From positions 16,759-80,758 of the forward strand of contig JANXYO010000063.1 in assembly GCA_025356015.1 (NCBI GenBank): a DNA stretch of 64,000 nucleotides. Direction: 5' to 3'. Shown here piece by piece: positions 24,307-33,000 of the stretch (positions are counted from its first letter, which is position 1; each line of letters begins with the position of its first letter). The position numbers and the translations under genes were made by a program. A model generated the notes under the pieces. The model was not told the DNA's origin. It ran no database searches and saw only the letters and a program-made list of their open reading frames with translations. The DNA comes from Spirochaetaceae bacterium (GTDB taxonomy: Bacteria > Spirochaetota > Spirochaetia > Treponematales > Rectinemataceae).

Positions 24307-27300
24307 GATTGCGATAAAGCGGCCCCCGCTGATCATCGTCATATTTTCGGTCCTCGCGATACTCGGCATCTTCTCCTACATGCAGCTCAAGTATGAGCTG
24401 CTGCCCGACATCACCCCGCCTTACGTATCGGTGGTGACGGTCTATCCCGGAGCCGCCCCCCAGGAGGTCGAGGCCTCGGTGACAAAGGTCGTCGAGGACG
24501 CCGTCGCCGGGGTGGACAAGGTCAAGAGCGTCAGCTCCTACTCCTACGAGAACTACTCGGTCGTGCAGATGGAGTTCAACTACGCCGCGGACAAGGCCAA
24601 GGCGACCCAGGATGTGCAGAAGAAAGTCAACGAGATAGTCGCGAGCCTGCCCGCGGCGGCCAAGACTCCCATGGTCTCCGACTTCAGCTTGAGTGACTTC
24701 CCGATAATGAGGATCGGCCTCACCTCCGACATGGATCCCCGCCTCCTCTTCGCGACGGCCAAGGACGTGATCAAGCCCAGGCTCTCGCGCCTGAGCGGGG
24801 TCGGCCAGGTCTCCATCGTCGGCGGCGAGGAGCGCGAGATCAGGGTGAACCTCGACCTCGCGAAGCTGTCGGCACGGGGCATTCCCGTGCCCCTTGTCGT
24901 GGCGGCCCTCAAGAGCGCCAATGCCGACCTCCCCGCCGGCACCATCCAGGACGCAGACGGCGAGTACCTCGTGAGGCTCTCGGGCAAGTATTCCACCATC
25001 GACGAGCTCAAGCAGGTCGGCATAGCGCGGCAGGGCGGCAGCGAGCTCATCCTCGGGGACTTCGCCGACGTCGAGGACGGTGCGAAGGCCGTGTCCTCGA
25101 TCGGCAGGATCAACGGCAAGGACGCCCTGGGAATCATGATCCAGAAGCAGTCGGGCGCAAACGCCGTCGAGGTGAGCAAGTCGGTGCGCAATGAGCTCGC
25201 CTCGATCGAGCAGGAGTACTCCGCGAAGAAGCTCGCCTTCGACATCGCCGTCGACAGCTCGAACTTCACCCTCGAATCGGCGCGCTCGGTCACCCACGAC
25301 CTCTTCCTCGCCATTTGCCTCGTCGCACTCGTCATGCTCGCCTTCCTCCACTCGGTCCGCGGCTCGGTGATGGTCCTCGTGGCCATACCCCTGTCGATCG
25401 TCTCGACCTTCATCGGGGCCTGGGCCTTCGGCATGACCTTGAACCTCATGACCCTCCTCGCCCTCTCCCTCATCATAGGAATCCTGGTCGACGACTCGAT
25501 CGTCGTCCTCGAGAACATCTACCGCCACATGGAGATGGGCAAGCCCCGCAGGCTGGCCGCCCTGGACGGGCGCAACGAGATCGGCTTCTCTGCCCTCTCG
25601 ATCACGATGGTCGACATCGTCGTCTTCCTTCCCCTCTCGCTGATCTCGGGCATGATCGGGAGCCTGGTGCGCCAGTACTCCCTCATCGTCGTCATCGCGA
25701 CCCTCATGAGCCTTTTCGTGTCCTTCACCGTCACGCCCATGCTCGCCTCACGCTTCGCGAAGGTCGGCGAGACCAAGGGCAAGCACCCCTTGGCCTTCTT
25801 CAGCCACGCCTTCGAGGCCGGCTTCTCGAGGCTCGTCGCCTTCTACGAGCGGGTCCTCGGCTGGAGCCTCGCGCACAAGGCACGCACCATCATCGGCACC
25901 TTCGCCCTCTTCGTGGGCTCGATGGCCCTCCTGGGCCTGGGCATTGTCTCCTCGGAGTTCGTCCCTCCCCTCGACAAGGGCGAGATCCAGGTCCAGCTGA
26001 CAGCCCCCCGGCGCACCAATATCCTCGAGATGAACGCCTACACCCTGACTGCAGAAAAGGGAATCTACGCGATACCCGAGGTCTCCAAGGTCTTCACCAC
26101 AGTCGGCCAGACGGGTGGCGGGCAGTGGGGCATCGGGGGCGGATCGAACACCGCCGAGATCAACGTCACCCTCGTGCCCGCCCAGGAGCGCAAGCGCTCG
26201 GCGACCGTGGTGAGCGAGGACATAAAGAGGGTCGTCAAGACCATCCCCGGCATGCAGGTCAACACCTCGCCCATCGGCATCTTCGGCTCGGGCGACAGCT
26301 ACTCCCTGGGCATGATCGTCAAGGGCGTGGACAGGGCCAAGGTCCAGGAGGCGGCGAACCAGATCGAGGCCGCCATGAGGCGGGTCCAGGGCACGGGAGA
26401 GGTGAAGATCTCGGCCGGAGAGGCCCAGCCCATCGTCAACGTCCGCATCGACCGAAGGCGCATGTCCGAGCTCGGCCTCTCCACCGACGGAGTGGGCGCC
26501 CAGCTCAGCATAGCCCTCACCGGCTACGAGGACCTCAAGCTCCGCGACGGCAGCGCCGAGTACCCGATGCGCATCATCGCTGACAAGTCCCAGCGCGACT
26601 CGACCTCGGGCATCGGGCGAATGAAATTCCTCACCGCCTCGGGCCAGGAGGCCGAACTTGTCCAGTTCGCCCAGATCACGCCAACCCTCGGCCCCTCGAT
26701 GCTGCAGCGCGAGGACAGGCTCCCTGCCGTCATCGTCCTGTCGCAGGCGGTGGGCCGCCCCTCGGGCGACATCGCCGCCGACATCAAGAAGGAGCTCAAG
26801 AAGGTAAAGTTCGACCCGGGAGTCTTCGTCCGCGAGGTGGGCGACGCCCAGATGCAGACCGAGGCCTTCTCGAGCCTGGGCCTGGCGATCATGGCGGCCA
26901 TCCTCTTCGTCTACCTCATCATGGTCGCACTGTACAACTCCTTCATCTATCCCTTCATCGTCCTTTTCTCGATCCCCGTGGCCATCGTCGGTGCCCTCCT
27001 GGCCCTCGCGATCACCGCGAAGACCCTCAACATCTTCTCGATCCTCGGCATCATCATGCTTATAGGCCTCGTGGGCAAGAATGCCATCCTCCTCGTCGAC
27101 CGCGCGAACCGCAACAGGCAGGACGGCATGGCCCTCATCCCCTCACTCATCGAGGCGGGCAAGACGAGGCTGCGGCCAATCCTCATGACCACCATGTCGA
27201 TGATCTGCGGCATGTCCCCGATCGCCCTCGCGACCACAGGCGGCGGGGCCGAGTTCAAGTCCAGCCTCGGCGTCGTCCTCATCGGCGGCCTCGCTTCGTC

Positions 27301-27445
27301 GCTCTTCCTCACCCTCCTCCTCGTGCCGGTCGTCTACGCGATCGTCGAGAAGCTCAAGCTGAGGGTGCTTGGCCTGGGCAGGACGAGGAAGCTCGTTATG
27401 GACGAGGGGAGCCTGCCTGCCACCGGCGGCGGCAGCAACGAATAG
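24293..27445 (+). CDS. RND multidrug efflux pump, inner-membrane subunit
   Basis: A 1050-aa HAE1-type RND transporter that exports drugs or other amphiphiles by proton antiport. It shows the twofold layout: a first helix at 11-30, a large periplasmic loop, a six-helix bundle with the proton-relay region LIIGILVDDSIVVLENIYRH (near 395-414), then a second loop and bundle. Two acidic residues in VDDSIV fit the conserved Asp pair. The start at 24293 has GAGGGAGG upstream. A strong terminator follows at 27484. Confidence 0.9.
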   Translation: MTLTEIAIKRPPLIIVIFSVLAILGIFSYMQLKYELLPDITPPYVSVVTVYPGAAPQEVEASVTKVVEDAVAGVDKVKSVSSYSYENYSVVQMEFNYAADKAKATQDVQKKVNEIVASLPAAAKTPMVSDFSLSDFPIMRIGLTSDMDPRLLFATAKDVIKPRLSRLSGVGQVSIVGGEEREIRVNLDLAKLSARGIPVPLVVAALKSANADLPAGTIQDADGEYLVRLSGKYSTIDELKQVGIARQGGSELILGDFADVEDGAKAVSSIGRINGKDALGIMIQKQSGANAVEVSKSVRNELASIEQEYSAKKLAFDIAVDSSNFTLESARSVTHDLFLAICLVALVMLAFLHSVRGSVMVLVAIPLSIVSTFIGAWAFGMTLNLMTLLALSLIIGILVDDSIVVLENIYRHMEMGKPRRLAALDGRNEIGFSALSITMVDIVVFLPLSLISGMIGSLVRQYSLIVVIATLMSLFVSFTVTPMLASRFAKVGETKGKHPLAFFSHAFEAGFSRLVAFYERVLGWSLAHKARTIIGTFALFVGSMALLGLGIVSSEFVPPLDKGEIQVQLTAPRRTNILEMNAYTLTAEKGIYAIPEVSKVFTTVGQTGGGQWGIGGGSNTAEINVTLVPAQERKRSATVVSEDIKRVVKTIPGMQVNTSPIGIFGSGDSYSLGMIVKGVDRAKVQEAANQIEAAMRRVQGTGEVKISAGEAQPIVNVRIDRRRMSELGLSTDGVGAQLSIALTGYEDLKLRDGSAEYPMRIIADKSQRDSTSGIGRMKFLTASGQEAELVQFAQITPTLGPSMLQREDRLPAVIVLSQAVGRPSGDIAADIKKELKKVKFDPGVFVREVGDAQMQTEAFSSLGLAIMAAILFVYLIMVALYNSFIYPFIVLFSIPVAIVGALLALAITAKTLNIFSILGIIMLIGLVGKNAILLVDRANRNRQDGMALIPSLIEAGKTRLRPILMTTMSMICGMSPIALATTGGGAEFKSSLGVVLIGGLASSLFLTLLLVPVVYAIVEKLKLRVLGLGRTRKLVMDEGSLPATGGGSNE

Positions 27446-27483
27446 TCAGCCAAAGCCGCAGAGGCGCACATCGCGCGCAGTGA

Positions 27484-27516
27484 GCCGCGTCCGGCATTGA
27501 CCGGCCGCGGCTTTTT
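27484..27516 (+). terminator. Rho-independent terminator of the RND operon
   Basis: Arms GCCGCG (27484-27489) and CGCGGC (27506-27511), with an inner CCGG/CCGG pairing around the loop CATTGA, followed by TTTTT. Confidence 0.8.
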
Positions 27517-27557
27517 CATTCCTTCACCAATGGGGTCGAGGGGAATCACACCGCTAG

Positions 27558-27945
27558 TCAGCGCCGGCGCTCTGGGCGAGCCTGAAAACCGGCATCCGAA
27601 TAGTAGGCGAAATCCAGTTTCATGCCAAAGTGCTCATTCAGGTATTCAGTGAGAGCGTTGCACCAGACAATCGCATCGCTCCAGGAAATATTTGTCACGG
27701 GATCATCGGCGTCGTGCTCATGAGCCTTTGAGGTGAGAATTCCGCCCATGGAACCCGGGTCCTTGTCGCCATATCCCGACGGAAACTGATAGTTACTTCC
27801 CGGCTCAAGTATCTGGATGCGTGAGACTGGTAACCGATCCTATCATATTTTTGTCTTCATTCCTGCCTTGCGAATCCCCTGCGGCCAGAATTCCGACCAT
27901 AAGCAGGCTCAGCATTGCTCTCAGGATCAGCGCATTCTTCATCAT
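27558..27945 (-). pseudogene. broken secreted formylglycine-generating-enzyme-like gene
   Basis: From 27945/27942, two tandem ATGs with GGAGGA just upstream start a signal peptide (MKNALILRAMLSLLMVGILA) that runs into a stop near 27813. In another frame the sequence goes on as GSNYQFPSGYGDKDPGSMGG, then VTNISWSDAIVWCNALTEYL, which is the SUMF1/FGE-sulfatase-domain pattern (VNVSWxDAxAWCNAL). It stops after about 85 residues at 27558, far short of the family's roughly 250. So there is one frameshift near 27815-27825 and a truncated C-terminus. Base composition is lower in GC than the neighbours, suggesting acquisition from elsewhere. Confidence 0.65.
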
Positions 27946-27987
27946 GTCCTCCAAATCCTAGTCTTTTCGTTCCGGCCCGACCGGCAC

Positions 27988-28806
27988 CTAAACCTTGGTC
28001 TCCCACCAGTCCAGGCCATACTGGTGCTCGGTGGGCCTGAAGCCAAGGCTCTCGTAGATCCTCGCGGCGAAGTAGTCCTCATCGGCGACCATGACAAGCC
28101 TCTCGATGCCCATGGTCATCAGCGCGAAGACGCTGGTCTCATAGACCAGGGCCCTGCAGATGCCCTTGTTGCGGTGCTCCCTGTTAGTCACCACATTCTG
28201 GAAACGGCCGACCGTCCCGTCACGGAATATTCCCAGGCTGGCCACGAGGCTGCCGTCGAGGAAGGCCCCGAACCATTTTCCCAGACCTGCCAGGCTCATG
28301 TCCCGGTAGCCTTGCATCTTCAGCCTCATGAATTCGCAATAGCTCCAGTACTCGTGGCCAGGACCCCGGCACTCGATCTGGCCCCGGGTCGCCTCTTCCC
28401 ATTCCCGGTCCTCGACCAGCTCCCTGACCACGACAGTCTGGCCGCTCTTCGCTGGCTTGACCACGGCTTCTGCCGTCAGGACCAAGGACCGGTTCAGGTT
28501 GAAGCCGGCCTCGAGGAATTCCTCGACCTCGCCCGCTTCCTCGCCGCAGAGATCCCAGCCAAAGGCATAGTGCCCGGCCTTGATCCTCTTCCCAAGCTCC
28601 TCGTCGAACAGGTCCTTCCACCTGGCCAGGTCGCCACGCCTCGGCCCATCGTCGAAGAGGATATAGTTCCCCCAGTGATAGCCAGGGTTAGATTCCGTGA
28701 GGATCACGGTATAGGCCCCGCGCTCCAGCACGGTGCCGCCAAACCTCGCGAAAACCAGGTCGGTGCGATAAGCCAAGGACCTGACTCTCTCTTCATGCCC
28801 AGGCAC
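27988..28806 (-). CDS. GNAT-family acetyltransferase
   Basis: A 272-aa protein with a C-terminal GNAT domain. The acetyl-CoA-binding signature reads VVTNREHRNKGICRALVYET near residue 200, with the R/Q-x-x-G-x-G/A pattern appearing as HRNKGICRA, followed by ARIYESLGFR. The N-terminal 110 residues resemble a second, degenerate GNAT half, as in two-domain members. The substrate is unknown. It overlaps the end of the PhzF-like gene by 14 bp and closes a three-gene minus-strand operon with DinB-like and PhzF-like proteins. Confidence 0.75.
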   Translation of the reverse strand: MPGHEERVRSLAYRTDLVFARFGGTVLERGAYTVILTESNPGYHWGNYILFDDGPRRGDLARWKDLFDEELGKRIKAGHYAFGWDLCGEEAGEVEEFLEAGFNLNRSLVLTAEAVVKPAKSGQTVVVRELVEDREWEEATRGQIECRGPGHEYWSYCEFMRLKMQGYRDMSLAGLGKWFGAFLDGSLVASLGIFRDGTVGRFQNVVTNREHRNKGICRALVYETSVFALMTMGIERLVMVADEDYFAARIYESLGFRPTEHQYGLDWWETKV

Positions 28807-29728
28807 CCTGCCCCTCCTCCAAGCTTTCCGCTATGCCTATGGTCGTCTTGAAGGCGATGCGGGCCCTGCCGCTGATCTTCACGAGCCGCGCGTCCGTCTC
28901 GTCGCTGAAGACATGGACCTTCATGTAACCCTTCCTGCCCATCGCCTCGCCCTGGGTTATCTCGAAGCTGAAGCCGTCCCTGCGCTTCTCGATGATCCCG
29001 TAGTGCGTCAGGTAGGCACCAAGGGGACCATTCGCGTTCCCGGTGACGGGGTCTTCGCTTATGCCGTTCGCCGGGGCGAACATCCTCCCGCTCGCAAGGA
29101 TCCCGGGCTCCTCGGTGTCGAAGGTGAAACAGTAGTGGCCATTGCAGCCGATCGCGGAGCTCAGGGCCTTGAGAACCGATTCGTCAGGCTTGAGCGAGTC
29201 TAGGGTCGCCTTGCGCTTGAGGGGGATCATCACCTTCGAGTGCCCCGTGGAGACGATCTGGACGGGCAGCCTCGGGTCAAGGTCCCCGGCCCCGATGCCC
29301 AGACCCTCGAGGAGGACGTTCTTCCGCTCTCCTTCAAGGATCGCCCCGTACTCTATCCCCGCCTGGGTCATCAGGATCCTTCGGTCCTGGTCTTCGCTCA
29401 GTATCTCAACCGGGAGGATGCCGGCCTTGGTCTTCTGCCGTATGATACCTTCGGTGATGCCATGCTCCCTTGCGTACACGTAGTGTGCCGCGATCGTCGC
29501 GTGCCCGCAGATAGGCACCTCCCTCGTCGGAGTGAAGAACCTCACCTCGATGTCGTAGTCCTCTGTCCCCTTGTTGATGATGAAGGCGGTCTCCGACTTG
29601 TTCATCTCGCGGGCGATCTGCTGCATCTGTCTCTCATCGAGGCCATCGGCGTTCACCACAACCCCTGCGGGGTTGCCCATGAACAGGGTAGTGGTGAAGG
29701 AGTCGACCTGGTAGACCGTCAAGTCCAT
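28793..29728 (-). CDS. PhzF-family isomerase/epimerase-like protein
   Basis: A 311-aa PhzF/DAP-epimerase-fold protein. The N-terminus MDLTVYQVDSFTTTLFMGNP and the catalytic-Glu region MNKSETAFI (about residue 45) are typical, as are GHATIAAHYV near 72 and GFSFEITQGEAMGRKG near the end. Family members isomerise small molecules such as the phenazine precursor DHHA, but most are uncharacterised. No phenazine genes are near. The start at 29728 has GGGGAGC upstream; a longer frame to 29905 has no family similarity. Confidence 0.82.
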   Translation of the reverse strand: MDLTVYQVDSFTTTLFMGNPAGVVVNADGLDERQMQQIAREMNKSETAFIINKGTEDYDIEVRFFTPTREVPICGHATIAAHYVYAREHGITEGIIRQKTKAGILPVEILSEDQDRRILMTQAGIEYGAILEGERKNVLLEGLGIGAGDLDPRLPVQIVSTGHSKVMIPLKRKATLDSLKPDESVLKALSSAIGCNGHYCFTFDTEEPGILASGRMFAPANGISEDPVTGNANGPLGAYLTHYGIIEKRRDGFSFEITQGEAMGRKGYMKVHVFSDETDARLVKISGRARIAFKTTIGIAESLEEGQGAWA

Positions 29729-29739
29729 GCGAAGCTCCC

Positions 29740-30201
29740 CTAGAATTCCTTGAGCTGTCTGATGGCGCCAAGATGATAGGCGCAATGCGCGATGATTGCG
29801 ATGGAGCCACCGAAATAGTCTTCGTTCCCCCATGTTTCTACTCCGTCTATGAAGTCCATGAGGAGGGCGTACTCGTCCTTCAGCGCGTCCCTGAGCCCGG
29901 CCCACTCAGCCTCGTTCACTTCCCCGATTACCCAGCTGTCATCCCAGTCTGTCTTGCCTGTCCTCTTGCCCGTGATGTATTCCTCGAGCACCACGATATA
30001 GAAACGCGTGTGATAGACATGGCCCGCGATGGTTTCCTTCAGCCCTGGGAAGCGCTTGGACGCGAGGACATGATCGATGCCTGCCAGCGTCTCCAGCAGG
30101 GAGGTACCCTTGTCGGTGTAGGCCCCATGGTGGCTGGCAAAGGTCTCTTCCAGGAGCGTGCGTATTTCCCTGCGGATCATGTCTGAATCTTTCTTGTCCA
30201 C
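29740..30201 (-). CDS. DinB-like four-helix protein
   Basis: A 153-aa protein resembling the DinB/YfiT superfamily of metal-binding four-helix bundles. Candidate metal His residues lie in GHVYHTRFYIVV (near 60) and IAHCAYHLGAIRQL (near the C-terminus), the latter the usual third-helix signature. Function is unknown; some relatives are thiol-S-transferases. A GTG start at 30201 is chosen because GGGAGG stands just upstream; the ATG at 30180 is possible. First gene of the operon with the PhzF-like and GNAT genes. Confidence 0.6.
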   Translation of the reverse strand: MDKKDSDMIRREIRTLLEETFASHHGAYTDKGTSLLETLAGIDHVLASKRFPGLKETIAGHVYHTRFYIVVLEEYITGKRTGKTDWDDSWVIGEVNEAEWAGLRDALKDEYALLMDFIDGVETWGNEDYFGGSIAIIAHCAYHLGAIRQLKEF

Positions 30202-30392
30202 ACTTCCTCCCATGAGGCCACAGCTTACTTTCCCGTGCTCCGGAAATACAGGCCCCCCGCCCATGCCTCCGGCATCGTCCTGCCGGCCCTGGAAAAGGGC
30301 CGATCGATCCACGAGTATGGAAAATCTGGAGATTTTGACGATTCTTTGGCGAACCATGTTTTGTTTTCTTATCAACAATATTTCTTGCCATT

Positions 30393-30435
30393 AAGTGTTT
30401 TTAACACTTGCAGCCCCGGCATTCGGGTTTATACT
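30393..30435 (+). promoter_or_regulatory. promoter with overlapping inverted repeat before the polyol dehydrogenase
   Basis: TTGCAG (30408-30413) and TATACT (30430-30435) are 16 bp apart. A perfect 7-bp inverted repeat, AAGTGTT-TTT-AACACTT (30393-30409), overlaps the -35, as expected for a repressor operator. The surrounding 100 bp are unusually AT-rich for this genome. Transcription would start within about 3-15 nt of the possible start codons. Confidence 0.5.
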
Positions 30436-30456
30436 GAGCCTACCATGGAAGGCACG

Positions 30457-31503
30457 ATGCGTGGAGCGGTGCTGCCAGGTGACAGCAGCGTCGCGTTCAA
30501 GGACTTCAGGATTCCCAAGCCAGGCCACGGCCAGGTAATCGTCAGGACCAAGGCCTCCACAATCTGCGGCTCCGACATCAGGGCAATCTACCGCGAGCAC
30601 CTAGGCAAGGGCCCCGAGGGCTACCAAGGCGTCATAGCGGGGCACGAGCCCGCAGGCCTGGTGGTGGAAGCCGGGCCCGGCCTCAGGCGCTTCAAGGTCG
30701 GGGACAGGGTCATCATCTACCACATCTCCGGCTGCGGCGTCTGCCATGACTGCCGGATGGGTTACATGATCTCCTGCTCAAGCCCCCTCCGAGCCGCCTA
30801 CGGCTGGCAGCGAGACGGCGGCATGGCCCCCTACATCCTCGCCGACGAGAAGGACCTGGTCCTCCTCCCGGACTCCCTCAGCTTCACCGACGGGGCACAG
30901 GTGGCCTGCGGCTTCGGCACAGTCTACGAGGCCCTGGAAAAGATCGGGGTCTGCGGAGACGACGCTGTCCTCGTGGTGGGCCTGGGTCCGGTGGGTCTCG
31001 CGACCCTCATGCTCGCCAAGTCCATGGGCGCCCAATTCCTCGTCGGCATCGAGGTGCAGAAGGAGCGCGTCGAACTCGCCGTGCGCCTTGGCCTGGCCCA
31101 GCACGTCATCGAGCCGGGCCCCTCATCCCTCGACAAGCTGAGGCGGCTCACCGGGGGCCGAGGCTTCGAGCGCAGCATCGACTGCTCGGCCAATGCCGAG
31201 GGCCGCGCCCTGGCCATCAGGGCCACGCGGCAGTGGGGCAAGATCGCCCTGGTCGGAGAAGGGGGGAGCGTCTCTTTCGACCCGAGCCCCGACCTCATCC
31301 ACGACCAGAAGACAATCTACGGTTCCTGGGTGACCTCGATCTGGCGGATGGAAGACCTCGTGGAGCGCCTGATTCGCTGGGGTCTCCATCCAGAGGACCT
31401 GGTAAGCCACCGCTTCCCGCTCGAGAGGGCCGACGAGGCCTACCGCCTCATGGCATCGGGCGCCTGCGGCAAGGTCTCGGTCTCCTTTGACGAGGAGCTG
31501 TAG
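30457..31503 (+). CDS. zinc-dependent sugar-alcohol dehydrogenase (MDR family)
   Basis: A 348-aa medium-chain dehydrogenase/reductase, close in type to sorbitol and threonine dehydrogenases. The catalytic zinc ligands are Cys in STICGSDI and the His-Glu of GHEPAG; structural zinc is bound by four Cys in GCGVCHDCRMGYMISC. The NAD motif is VVGLGPVGLATL. The ATG at 30457 is preferred over 30445 because GGAAGG lies 4 bp upstream. It precedes a carbohydrate ABC importer on the same strand by 74 bp, so it likely oxidises the imported polyol. A stem with arms CACGGC/GCCGTG lies in that gap. Confidence 0.82.
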   Translation: MRGAVLPGDSSVAFKDFRIPKPGHGQVIVRTKASTICGSDIRAIYREHLGKGPEGYQGVIAGHEPAGLVVEAGPGLRRFKVGDRVIIYHISGCGVCHDCRMGYMISCSSPLRAAYGWQRDGGMAPYILADEKDLVLLPDSLSFTDGAQVACGFGTVYEALEKIGVCGDDAVLVVGLGPVGLATLMLAKSMGAQFLVGIEVQKERVELAVRLGLAQHVIEPGPSSLDKLRRLTGGRGFERSIDCSANAEGRALAIRATRQWGKIALVGEGGSVSFDPSPDLIHDQKTIYGSWVTSIWRMEDLVERLIRWGLHPEDLVSHRFPLERADEAYRLMASGACGKVSVSFDEEL

Positions 31504-31577
31504 GTAGTTCCCGAGGCTTCGGTATCCCACGGCTCACGGATTGGCCGTGAAGCCGGAAAAGCATACTAGGAGGAACT

Positions 31578-32918
31578 ATGAAGAAGTTCTCGACTCTCGT
31601 AGCCCTGCTGTGTGTCTTGCTCTTCCTGGCGGTAGGCCAGGTCTTCGCCCAGACGATCAACATAGCCCTGGCGAACAACCCGATCTCCCAGGCCCTGGCG
31701 AAGTTCGCGGCCGACTACTACAAGGCGCCGGGGGTCACTGTCAACATCGCCGTCCTGCCCGAGAACGACCTGCGCCAGAAGCTCACCACGGAAGCCTCAA
31801 TGGGCGGCACAACCTACGACATGTTCTACTTCGGCCCCTACGAGGCCTCCAACTGGGCACGCAATGGCTGGCTCGAGGACCTCGAGCCCTATTTCAAGGC
31901 CCTGCCAGCCGACAAGGCCGCCTGGTACGACCGCGGCGATCTCATCAAGGGCATGGTCGGCTCGGTCTCCCTCAAGGGCGACGCCTACGCCATCCCCTTC
32001 TATGGCGAGAGTTCATTCATCATGTACAACAAGGCTCTCTTCGCCGCCAAGGGCCTCAAGATGCCCGACGAGCCCACCTGGGACCAGATCTACGACCTCG
32101 CCAGGAAGATCAACGACCCGGCCAAGGACATCGTCGGAATGACCATGCGCGGAGCCCCGGGCTGGGGCATGAGCGGTGCCCCCTTCGTCACCATCGTCAA
32201 CGCCTTCGGCGGGCGCTTCTACGACATGAACTGGAACGCCACGGTCAACACCCCCGAGCAGCGCGGCGCCTGGCAGATGTACAAGAAGATCCTGCGCGAC
32301 GCGGGGCAGAAGGACATCCTCTCCTACACCTACAACGAGTGCATCGCCCTCATGCAGTCCGGCAAGTGCGGGATCTACTACGACGCCACCTCGATCGCCC
32401 CTCCCCTCGAGTCCGAGGGTTCGGCTGTGAGGGGCAAGGTCGGCTACGTCATGCCGCCGCACCAGAAGATGCAGACCAACACGGCCTGGCTTTGGAACTG
32501 GTCCATGGGCATCAACCCCAAGAGCTCCCCTGACAAGAAGCAGGCAGTCTTCGACTTCATGCTCTGGGCCACCTCGAAGGACTACATCAAGCTGACGGTC
32601 GACAAGGACCCCACCGGCTCCTCGACCCCACCGGCCAACCGCTCCTCGACCTACAAACTCGCCGCCTACAAGTCGGCGCCCTACGCGGCGATGACCCTCA
32701 AGACCCTCGAGTCTACCGACTTCACCCACCCCACCCTGCAGCCCGTCCCCTACGTGGGCCTGCAGTACATCGCCATACCCGAGTTCGCCGACGCCGGCAC
32801 CAAGATGACCCAGTACCTGGCCGACTACGTGGTGGACAAGATCAGCCTGGACGAGGCCTTGAAGCGCACCAACGACCTCTTCAACCAGGTCGCGATCGAC
32901 GGTGGCTACAGGAAGTAG
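31578..32918 (+). CDS. carbohydrate ABC transporter substrate-binding protein
   Basis: A 446-aa family-1 solute-binding protein. The signal peptide covers residues 1-24 (ending VFA-QT) and has no lipobox. The mature part is of the maltose/polyol-binding class, with Trp- and Tyr-rich stretches (GWLEDLEPYF, GWGMSGAPF) that could stack on sugar rings. AGGAGG lies 6 bp before the ATG. Two permease genes follow. No ATPase of the MalK/MsmX type is in this cluster, so it must use one encoded elsewhere. The predicted ligand is a sugar alcohol or rare ketose, from the enzymes nearby. Confidence 0.85.
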   Translation: MKKFSTLVALLCVLLFLAVGQVFAQTINIALANNPISQALAKFAADYYKAPGVTVNIAVLPENDLRQKLTTEASMGGTTYDMFYFGPYEASNWARNGWLEDLEPYFKALPADKAAWYDRGDLIKGMVGSVSLKGDAYAIPFYGESSFIMYNKALFAAKGLKMPDEPTWDQIYDLARKINDPAKDIVGMTMRGAPGWGMSGAPFVTIVNAFGGRFYDMNWNATVNTPEQRGAWQMYKKILRDAGQKDILSYTYNECIALMQSGKCGIYYDATSIAPPLESEGSAVRGKVGYVMPPHQKMQTNTAWLWNWSMGINPKSSPDKKQAVFDFMLWATSKDYIKLTVDKDPTGSSTPPANRSSTYKLAAYKSAPYAAMTLKTLESTDFTHPTLQPVPYVGLQYIAIPEFADAGTKMTQYLADYVVDKISLDEALKRTNDLFNQVAIDGGYRK

Positions 32919-32948
32919 GATTGCACACACCAGATCCGACAGGCAATG

Positions 32949-32976
32949 GGAAGCCGCCCCGCCAGGGGCGGCTTCC
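32949..32976 (+). repeat. perfect 12-bp hairpin between binding-protein and permease genes
   Basis: GGAAGCCGCCCC-GCCA-GGGGCGGCTTCC forms a perfect 12-bp stem with a 4-nt loop, 30 bp after the binding-protein stop. No T-run follows. Such hairpins are known to stabilise the upstream mRNA, so the binding protein can be made in excess over the permeases. Confidence 0.75.
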
Positions 32977-33000
32977 ATCGGCACCGAAATGGAGACCAAC

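Noticed and set aside
30235..30456. Longer N-terminus for the dehydrogenase (open frame from 30235)
   Set aside because: The region is AT-rich and contains the promoter and inverted repeat; family similarity begins at 30457.
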